Position numbers and translations under genes: made by a program. A stretch of DNA of 64,000 bases from Kryptolebias marmoratus (taxonomy: Eukaryota > Chordata > Actinopteri > Cyprinodontiformes > Rivulidae): NCBI RefSeq assembly GCF_001649575.2, contig NC_051432.1:25506583-25570582 (forward strand), in the 5' to 3' direction. Below are positions 55,434-64,000 of this stretch, in pieces (position 1 is the first letter of the stretch; each line of letters begins with the position of its first letter). The notes beneath the pieces are model-generated. The model saw only the letters and a program-made list of their open reading frames with translations. It ran no database searches and had not been told where the DNA came from.

Positions 55434-57083
55434 TCACCTGTTACCTGTCAAAAATGAGTCATACATAAAACAAATGTTTAGAAATTGCCCGTGTATAAAA
55501 TGCCAGTAGTTATACATGTTTGTGTGTTTTCAAAGTGAGTTGGCTGCGTACCTCTTGGGCCAAACATCTTCATATAGCAGTATGAGCAATATGGCTTCTC
55601 ATCATACTGAAACACAGTCAGCAGAGCTGCATCATCCACTCATTCAGCTATTAGTATTTACTCACTTAATGCATCATTTCCTTTTTTTAAATATACCTCA
55701 GCATGTTGTCCAGCCGTGAGCTGTCTGTTGCACTTATGACACTTCAGACAAAGAGGATGGTAGTCCCTGCCTAAGGACCTCTTCTTCTCACCTGCAGCAA
55801 AGACAAACGAGAAACTATTATTTAATGCTCAGCTGGAGAGTCAGAGGGTTTTTGCAGCTCCACATTATAGTTGTTTAAAGTCAAGTTCTTTGTTGTATAA
55901 AAAAAGCTACAGTAAGTCAAAAATGAATTCAATTCAAAGGAAATTCAAGTGTGTGTCTCAGACTGTGCAGACTGTTACCCTCATCAGTACAAATAGGCCA
56001 GACACTGTGATGCTGGGAAAAAAAGAGGTAAGTAGGCCAGGTCACATCGGACAGTTTGAACTTTTCTGGGCACACAGATAGGCAAGGGAAACTTGCAGCA
56101 GAAAAACAAAATAGTCAGGGCAACACGATGGAGCACTGGTTCGCTATGTCGCCTCACAGCAAGAAGGTGGCAGATTTGCCTTCTGGTCTTTCTGTGGGGA
56201 GTTTGCATGTTCTCCCCGTGCACCTGTGGGTTTTCTCCAGGTACTTCAGTTGTTTCCCATAGACCAAAAACATGCATGTCAGGTTAACTGGTAACTAAAT
56301 TGTCTGTAGGTGTGATGAGAGCATTAACTGTTTGTCTTATTTGTCTCTATGTGGCCCTGTGATGGACCCGCGACCTGTCCAGGGTGACCCCGCCCCTCGC
56401 ACAATGATCCCTGGAGATCTGCACCGCTTCCCCTCCCCGCGAACTGAAAAGGTAAGAGCAGGTACAGAAAATGGAGGGATGCTGTCGTGCAGCTTGTTGT
56501 GAGGTTTACATAGAAGAGACAGAAACCCAGAGAGCGACGTGCACACTTGTCTCATCTCAGACCCACATCCTGTTGTCATTAAGAACAGGAGTGTGTGCCT
56601 GCAACTCAAAGAGAAGTCAGAAATGGAAAAAAAGTCTTTGTTAAAATGTAAAAACAATGTAGATTTAAGCATTAATTGTAAATATACATCTCTTTATGCT
56701 AGGTTTTCTGACTTTAAAGAAAAAAAACAGTTTAGTTGTAACATTGGTTGTAGTTGTGCTTATGTGGATAATTATCACTGATGCTCGTACATTAAAATAT
56801 GTTGCAGTAGATGGTATAAACTTGAAATATCCATTGTTACAAAAGTATAATTTCAACCTTTTAATACTTTTTAAATTGTGCCTTATTTTACTTTATTCTA
56901 GACTACATGTTTCAAGTTATAGCAGTGACAAAACATACTTCTAACCATAAAAAATGAAAGAAATAAAGAACAATTAAAAAAGAATGTCAGCTAAGGCTGA
57001 GAAAGACAGGAGTGTAAAAATTTAAAGAGGTCAGACTCACCAAAGTAGACAGGCTTTCCACAGATTGGACAGTAGCCTACCAT
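55434..57083 (-). CDS. Small single-LIM-domain protein of the CRIP type, 4 coding exons, 67 aa
   Basis: Exons: 57083-57041, 55791-55697, 55606-55552, 55444-55434, joined in frame at GT-AG sites. The ATG has an ideal context (ACCATGG). The product is one LIM zinc-binding domain: CPIC, 17 residues, H-x2-C, x2, C-x2-C, 17 residues, C-x2-C, which gives all eight zinc ligands for two zinc fingers. The end FGPRG is the CRIP/CRP signature, and two residues (N, R) plus the stop come from the 11-nt last exon. LIM domains bind proteins, often at actin or in the nucleus. CRIP1 is 77 aa and has C-x3-C at the last pair, so this is a diverged relative of CRIP1, CRIP2 or CRIP3 and not clearly one of them. 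The last exon is so short that a different 3' end is possible. An ATTAAA at 55318-55323 is a possible poly(A) signal. Confidence 0.8.
56117..56478 (+). mobile_element. Near-complete tRNA-derived teleost SINE in intron 1 of the LIM gene
   Basis: Starts with a tRNA-like head ('ggcaacacgatggagcactg', then 'tcgcctcacagcaagaagg'), followed by 'gggagtttgcatgttctccc', 'acatgcatgtcaggttaac', 'acctgtccagggtgaccccg' and 'gaaaatggagggatg'. These are the blocks of a very common fish SINE. Antisense to the host gene. Confidence 0.8.
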
Positions 57084-58769
57084 GGTATGCAATTATTTAT
57101 CACACAGGGATTGTGTGTGTGTGTTTGTATGAACTTAAGCTTCAGGTTGGGACAGATTTTATCCTACGAGTTCATGTGTTTGCATGTGAGCGCAAACTGA
57201 AAATTGACAGGAAAGCCGTTAAAATTGTAAGCATGTCAGCTTCTTGTGAAGTCAACCCCGGATGTGGTGAGAGAGACGTCACAGGAAGAGAGTCAAATTT
57301 GAGATTTGAGATGTGAATACAGTCATAGGTGGAAAAACAGAGTCAGTGAGCAGGTCTGGTTCTTGACTCATTCTAAAAAGAATACAATCATGAGTAGATC
57401 TTTTACAAATAATGTGTAGCTGACAATGATGTAAAAAAAGGGGTGAGAAGAGAAGAAACAAAACAAAACAAACAAAAAACAACAGCTGTCAGCAGCTCAA
57501 ATTCCCAGCTATCTTCTCCTCTTTCCGGCTCCTTTCACCCACTTTTCTAGATTAAAGACAAGGAGTTGAGCCTCTGAATTGTAAAAAGGAAACCCAACAC
57601 TTGTGTCTTTTTTTTCCCCTCTGTCTGTTCCCCCTTTCTCTCTCTTTCTCTCTGTCACATGCTCACACACACATCCCTCCTGTTTAATGACTCACACAGA
57701 CGAGCACCACACACCCACACTATCGGGCTTCACTTCTCAATGACATCACGAAAAAGAGGCTGCGTCCAAAAAGCAGAGGGAGAGGCAGGGAGAGGCCGGG
57801 CACGGTGGAGGGACAGATGGGGGTGGGTGGTGGAGGCAGTTATTCCCCCGGGATGGGTGATGGAAGCAGAGCCGGGGAGGGACGGGCAACAGTAGCCAGA
57901 CTCAGCTCAGCAGGGACAAAGAGGATGAACTGTCATGAACTTCACAGGGCAGAACGAGGCCACTGGAGTCACTGTGGCTGGGTGCTTGTTTGCATGAAAC
58001 AACAAAAACAAAAACAAAAGAAAAAATAAGAAAATATAGCAATGGAAAAAAATTGTTGCCTTACTTAAGAAAAAATAAAAGAGATAACACTTAATAATAG
58101 CTCACACATGAGCTATGTGGGAAAAATTTATGTTAAATCTTATAGTTTGAAAAGTAAAATAATTGGAGTGCGATGTTAAACAAAATAAAACTGACATGAC
58201 AGAGAATTTTTAGTCAGTCGTAGTCCTTATTATCTCAGTCTGAGGTAAATGTTGGTTATTAAAGCTGTTTCTGGTGGAACTTGTTCAGGTCTGACAGACT
58301 GGGACTTCCAGGCTGATAAACTGCTGAAGGGACTTTCACACCTGATGGCTTGGAAGTCACATGTGTCACCAACCCACCCACCTCTTCTGTGGCTTGTTTG
58401 ATTTTTTTTTTTTTGACACATTTGAGTTGTTAACCTTTCTGACCAGCGTGTGAAATATTTTGGTCATATGCATCAAGTTGCAAATGGATGTGAAACTGCT
58501 CGAGGAGGCAAACAAAGACGACAGAACAAATGTAGGGCAGGTTGCACGTGAAGCCGCTTTTTCTGTTTATTTACTTTTCCTGAGAAATATTTCAAAATTA
58601 GGAAAGCTGGGAATTTGGATAGTTTTGAACCACTATTTATTTAACAGTGCTATAGACATCTGGATTTACCTGCTTTTTTGTTTAAAATATGTGTTTTTTT
58701 AATTATTTAATTGAGTTTTTATGTTTTACTCTGCATCAGTTGAATAATATACTTTCTTATCACTTGCCA

Positions 58770-59062
58770 TCAAAGGCAAAGGCAGAGTAATAATGTTTTT
58801 GCCCACATCTGTGTATGTTTGTGTGTGTGTGTGAGCAGCTGTGTGTTTGTTTATTTGTATCATTAGCAAAATGTGTCATGAACCACTGAACAGATTTTAC
58901 TAAACATTTCAGAGCACAACCTTCGGCTGTGCATCTACAACAGAATACATTTTGGAGTCAACCCAATTCAAGATGGCCACCACAGCCAGCTGACCTTAGG
59001 AAACTGCAATAACTTAATTAACTTTACAGATACTGAGCTAAAATGTGATGTGAGCACATTGA
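58770..59062 (-). repeat. Copy of the 'tggttcatgagatattttg' repeat family
   Basis: On minus it shows 'ctgtggtggccatcttgaat', 'gttgtagatgcaca' and 'cagtggttcatgacac', ending in the 'tctgcctttgcctttgatgg' block. The fullest copy in this region. Confidence 0.75.
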
Positions 59063-59084
59063 CATATTTTTACCTATGACTTTG

Positions 59085-59280
59085 GTGATAACTGTTCACA
59101 CCATCGCTGTCTGTTAGCAAAATATCTCATGAACCAATGAATGGATTTTAATGAAACTCAGAAAGTAATCACTCCTTGAACATCTTCATCATCTTCAACT
59201 CAATCACATTTGGAGTCAACCAAATTCAAGTGTCTGAGCTGATATTAGCCAACACAAAAGAGTCTCTAACTTAATTTTAT
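59085..59280 (-). repeat. Copy of the 'tggttcatgagatattttg' repeat family
   Basis: Same orientation as its left neighbour. It shows 'gtgattactttctgagtttc' and 'tggttcatgagatattttgc' on minus. Confidence 0.75.
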
Positions 59281-59397
59281 GTATACTTTTATATAAATAT
59301 GCAAGAAAGAGCCTAAAGTTTCAGAATACAAAAACTTAAAAATCAAGTCTTTGTAAAACGTATTGTCCAACTTAAAAAGTAATTTATTTTATCACAG

Positions 59398-60110
59398 AAA
59401 TAAGTAAAGTTTATTTACTAAGCACATTTAAAAACAGTTACCATTCACCAAAGTGCTGCATCTAAAGTAGTGAAGAGGCAAAAATGATCATCTAAAAATG
59501 TGATACTTTAAAAAAAATGACCTAAAAGCACCTAAAAATAAGCACATTAAAATCACAGAAACAAAAACAAGCAAACAAAAAAAGACTAACATTTGGTGAA
59601 GCAATGAACGGTGCCCGCCACCTTTCATGCCAGAGTTTTAGGGTAAGATCAGCTTATGATTAGAAATAACAGAGCTGTAGCTTTTTTGGTCAAACCTTAA
59701 ACAAAAAAAAAATATATATATATATATAATTTTGGACAATCTATTGGTTAAGATTGCTTCTTGAATCGAATTGACTTCAAAAGTTTATCAGTTGTAGATG
59801 CACATCCAGTGATTACTTTCCGCAAGTTTGATTAAAATTTATCTGGCGAATTATGATTTATTTTGGTAACAAACACACAAACACAGGCAAAAACATTATC
59901 ACCCGCCTTGGCCTGTCAGCGGAGGGATATAACTCCTCAGCTCTCATCCTGAATTAAAAGCCAGTGAATATTTTAAGATGAGCCTTAAAAACAGTGAAAG
60001 TTGGAGCCTGTTTGACATTTAGGGGCAGCTGGTTCTCAGGAAAACTAGGACTAAACAATCAACACAGCTATGTGATCTGAAGGGCACATAATGTTGTAAG
60101 AGATTATTTC
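59398..60110 (+). repeat. L2-like teleost repeat split by an inserted SINE/MITE copy
   Basis: The left half (59398-about 59640: 'aagtttatttactaagcac', 'accaaagtgctgcat') and the right half (about 59945-60110: 'ttaaaaacagtgaaagttg', 'aggggcagctggttctcagg') are parts of one fish element. Between them sits a plus-strand copy of the other family (59680-59940). Confidence 0.6.
59680..59940 (+). repeat. Copy of the 'tggttcatgagatattttg' repeat family, nested
   Basis: 'cagttgtagatgcacatcca', 'gtgattactttccgcaag' and the end 'ggcctgtcagcggaggg'. Inserted in the L2-like element and opposite in orientation to the two copies just left of it. Confidence 0.7.
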
Positions 60111-62923
60111 TGTAAAACTGTTTAAAAATGATGCACTTCAAATAAGAGCAATACTTACAGTGAATAAAGCAGAAGGTAAATTATTAACAGTGGGTTCCAT
60201 TCACCGCGGAGAACGTATGTCTGTATATTCACACACAGAATGCATTCATGTATTTTCAATTTGGGATATTTTGAAGAATATTTTCCAGTTCTTTCACATC
60301 TCACATACATCTGCATATCATTTCTGAGGCTAATGAATTTTAGAGAGCCATGAAACATATAAAGTATTTTCTCATTTGCATATTTACCAGCATCTCTCTC
60401 TGGTGTGTCATGCTTTGCAGGGGAATGGAATACCAAGCAGCTTTTTCATCTGACCAGCTTTCCCTACAGGACAACCTATCATGTCTTTCCATCAGCATTC
60501 ATTGTTTGTGGACAGCACTAGGAGAGTTACATCCTGAATCACAGGCTTATATGCATGCACGGCTCACAATGATTTTTGATGCAAATTATGATGTTGGAAT
60601 TTAAATAGAGAGCAGCTATTGAATATGCGCAAAAAAAAAAAAAAGAAAAGCAAGATACTGGTGTCATTAGAGTGCAAAGCTGCAAGAGATTTCTACAGGT
60701 TGATTTGAAGGTAAATGGAACAGAATTAAGGGAACGGAGAGAATAAGAAGTAGAAAGAAGAAAGTGTGATAATGTAAATGTGAAATGGAAAGAGAACAGG
60801 AAGAGAGAAGAGGAAAAAATGACTTTTCCCAATGGATCTCAGGGTAAAGCCATGTTCATTAAACTGACAAAACTCTTAAAAAAAGATTTCAGACATTTTG
60901 AAGTAGGGTTTAAAACAGTAACATCCTACCTGCTGCAGATAACCTTTGAACAGCCTTAAATGACAAACTGACAGTTTGAATGAGGACAAGGTCAAAGGGG
61001 ATTTCTGCTGTCTTAAAACTGCTCCAACCTCCAAAAATCTGTAGCAGTTAAAAAAAAGCTATTTTATACATTTCTACAGTTACTGTATTTCCAAGCACAA
61101 ATAACACCAGCAGCAGCTAGCTGTAGCACTTCTGGCACTGCCTATGATCACTTTTGGAGAGAAAATCCTAATATTTCTGCTAAAATAACCATGTAATTGT
61201 TAAACTGACAGTATTTTAAATGCTTAAAAAGTAGGGTTTGCTTAAACTACAATGACATTGTGAAGGTTTGAGTAGTTTCAGGAAGACAAACATGCTTTAA
61301 AAGCGAGTTTGCTCAGACTAGCCATTATTTACTCATCAATATGGACCAAGTTGATCTACTTCCAAAGCAAATTTTGCCGAATTGAAACAAGTTTACCCCT
61401 CAAAGTGACATAGGAGTTTATGCAGTTATTTAAAATTTAAAACCACCATATATTTTACATTGTATGGTTACTTTAGGAGAAATTTTTTAAAATTCCTGCT
61501 GGAAGTGCCCTCTGGCTGCATTGGAGGTGCTGCAGCTGCCACTATTTGAGTTTACTAATAACCATAGAATTACATGTAAATAACCATGCATTGCAAGCTT
61601 GACTGTGATGTAAAAAGTGTATGGAGGAGCGTTCACATGTACTGCTATAATGTTTTGGAACCAGAAGTTTAATTTATTACAGCAACAATCCATTTTGGCC
61701 AAGGCTGTGTTTGGACTTAAACTCTAAACTCCGTTATCTACAACAGGTAAGATACTAATTGTTTACAACTTTTCCACAAAAACCCACTTCAAAATGTCCA
61801 AAATATCCCTGATTAGATTCCTCAGTCAAACACATGGTTTATCTCTGATTAGTCTCATAAGGAACACCAACACACACTAAATGAACAGTAAACTTAAAAG
61901 AAATAATCAACCCTTGGTAGAAAAACAGAACTCCCTGGAACTCTGAGAAGAGAAACATTGGCTCTTCTGCTCTGCGTCCACCGGTGCAGCTCTGAGAGCT
62001 GTTTGTGGGTTGGGTTGCAGCACAGGAAGAGACTCAAGACAGAAAATGACTACATGGATTCCTTCTTCCCACACATACTGTAAATGCATTGTTGATCACA
62101 TGTTCGTACGCATGAATGTACACTACATCCCCCACCCCACCCTCACTCTCTCACAGTCCCCAGTCATCACGTTTCAGCTCTTGGCATCCTGCTCCCCGCT
62201 CAAAGCCCAGAATGTGACACAGCTTTAGGGCTGCGTCTCAGCTACATGCTCCCAGTCAGCTTCACAGTACCAGACATATGGTGAAGAAAATCAAGCAGCA
62301 CTTCAAACATTTGACAGACGAAGATAACCAAAGGACCACACGGAGATTTGGTTGTTGTTTGAGCTGTAGAAAACAGACTTTTTTCCCATTGTGTTTTAAA
62401 GCTGAAGTCAAAATCAAAGTTTTCAGTGTTACTTTTACTGGTTTTTTAATAATCACAGATTGCTGATTAAAAAAAAAGGGTTTACACTTTCCTCACGAAG
62501 CAAAAGCTAAGTCTCACTTTTTGCTATTACAAGCCATTCTGACACTAATTTGGCACAGACAGATGGATATTTTTGGGGTGCTGTGCATGCGCTGAAACAT
62601 TTTGAGAGTGTGTTTTTCACAAATATCCCCCGCTGTGACAGCCTTTTTGGAGTAAGACGATCTAAAGACTTTAATCAGATCTACTTACGGGGTATCAGTG
62701 ATTGGAAAAGTCTGAAAAAATAATTCCTTGTTTTCCACTATTAATCCGGCAAAGCCCATAAATCCTCTCATGCCTTTATGGAGCGATATGATTAAAGCAG
62801 CAACTATTACAAAATGTTTAGTGACGATGAGTGGCTGGGTCAGTCAGATTAAGTTACTGGATATTCTGTTGTTTTCCAAAATCTATTACTGTTATTGATT
62901 GCACTGCATGTTTATCTGTGTGA

Positions 62924-62954
62924 GTGTGTGTGTGTGTGTGTGTGGGGGGGGGGG
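62924..62954. repeat. (GT)n followed by an 11-base G run
   Basis: About 10 GT units run directly into 11 consecutive G (62944-62954). Confidence 0.95.
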
Positions 62955-63204
62955 TTATAAAATAATCACAAAAATCTAATCAGTTTCCATCCTGATGACT
63001 CTTGTTTTGAAGTATTTTGCTTGAACATGACTGTTTGTTTAGTCCTATTTATTGCTGTTTAAGATCCTATCAATGTGAATAAAGTTTAGGAAAAAAATCT
63101 GATTTCATTAAAACAGACATAATACATCAAAATATAACGTTTTAGGATAACTGGCTGCCATGTCCTGTCCTCTCATCTACACACAAAACACAGAAACCTC
63201 ACTT

Positions 63205-63790
63205 AGGCAAGACAAGTTTATTTGTAAAACAGTGTAAGTTAAAGTGCTTCACAGGGATTCAGAGAAGAATTAAAAGAAGAAATTACATTTTTAAATCACA
63301 AATAAAAATACAATAAAATACAATTTTAAAGAAGTAAATAACATGGGTCTAACAAAATAAACAGGTAAACTAATAATTTAAAAAACCTTTCACCTTTATG
63401 ACAAATCTACAGTAAACAATATTATTTTCTGTCCTGACTTAAATAAACCAACAGTTTCTGCACATCTCAGGTTTACAGGAAGTTGGTATCAGAGTTTAGG
63501 AGCAGAAAAACTAAATCCTGCCTCTCCTGGTTGAGTTCTGGTCCTGGGAACACTAAACCTGCGCCTGATGACCTGAAGGGTCGAGATGGTTCATACTTGA
63601 AGAATAACTCTACAATGTATTTATGCCATTCAGTGCCTTATAGACAAATAATTTTAAAATCTATCCGTTTATAAACTGAAAAGCAGTTAAGGACTGGTAT
63701 GACTGAAAACAGATTTTCTGGCCAGTTTTCTAGTCATGACTGCCACCCTTTTGGTGTTATTCTGATATGTTTTAAGTTATTTTATGCATT
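63205..63790 (+). repeat. L2-like teleost repeat
   Basis: 'agacaagtttatttgtaaaa', 'aagtgcttcacaggg', then 'ggagcagaaaaactaaatcc' and 'gatgacctgaagggtcgaga'. Same family as 59398-60110 and 33460-33900, and the longest copy here. Confidence 0.65.
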
Positions 63791-64000
63791 GTCTAAATAA
63801 GTGCAATGTTTTATTGTATTTTGTTTTGTATTTTAAATGCTTTCTATGTTGCCAACTGGGTATGCGCACTGTGAATCAGCCTATTTGTTAATACTTAACA
63901 CTTGCCCCTATAAAAAAAAAAGAAATCTGTGTGAGGTGACCACATAGCTTCGTGCACAGTGCAGTAAATATTTTCTTGTGAGGTTACAGAACCAGTAAGA

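Larger units (their letters stand above)
57084..64000. other. Gene-free stretch upstream of the LIM gene
   Basis: No supported gene. Contains the repeat cluster 58770-60110, two blocks of non-repetitive, possibly conserved sequence (60150-60620 and 62520-62880), a GT/G tract (62924-62954) and an L2-like repeat (63205-63790). The presumed LIM gene promoter lies just above 57083. Confidence 0.65.

Overview
This window looks like a piece of a teleost fish nuclear chromosome. The genes are split by many GT-AG introns. The intergenic DNA is AT-rich and carries fish-type SINE, LINE and MITE debris and long microsatellites. The conserved proteins are vertebrate. I see no bacterial, organellar or viral gene, no tRNA or rRNA gene, and no CRISPR array.

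Five genes could be assembled exon by exon with frame-consistent splice sites. All five lie on the minus strand. From right to left, which is the direction of transcription, they are: a small single-LIM CRIP-type protein (57083-55434, 4 coding exons, 67 aa); PI4K2B, type II phosphatidylinositol 4-kinase beta (49858-41977, 11 exons, 511 aa); HTRA3, a secreted IGFBP/Kazal/trypsin/PDZ serine protease (39752-35479, 9 exons, 473 aa); GPR78 of the GPR26/GPR78 orphan receptor pair (26317-22920, 3 exons, 343 aa); and CPZ, carboxypeptidase Z with a frizzled-type cysteine-rich domain (21368-15058, 13 exons, 658 aa). HTRA3, GPR78 and CPZ keep the order and relative orientation they have on human 4p16.1. 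ACOX3 and TRMT44, which lie between HTRA3 and GPR78 in human, are not visible here. HTRA3 and CPZ are both secreted and act in the extracellular matrix (TGF-beta and Wnt contexts). GPR78 is a membrane receptor. PI4K2B works on endosome/Golgi membranes. The genes are neighbours by ancestry and not members of one pathway.

Region by region: 1-15 kb has no gene but holds a hAT-like MITE, SINE/MITE copies and possible conserved non-coding DNA. 15-21.4 kb is CPZ, 22.9-26.3 kb is GPR78, and 26.4-35.5 kb is a gene-free stretch with a long ATCC satellite and repeats. 35.5-39.8 kb is HTRA3 with a CpG-rich first exon. 42-49.9 kb is PI4K2B with a decayed LINE reverse-transcriptase fragment in intron 8. 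50-55.4 kb is gene-free, 55.4-57.1 kb is the LIM gene, and 57.1-64 kb is gene-free and rich in nested repeats.

The most unusual observation is a dispersed repeat present three times, always on the plus strand (about 3055-3560, 27385-27905 and 53835-54255). Each copy has an ATG exactly 33 codons before a GTAAGA splice-donor-like sequence. The frame has no indels in any copy. This looks like a first coding exon spread by, or derived from, a mobile element.
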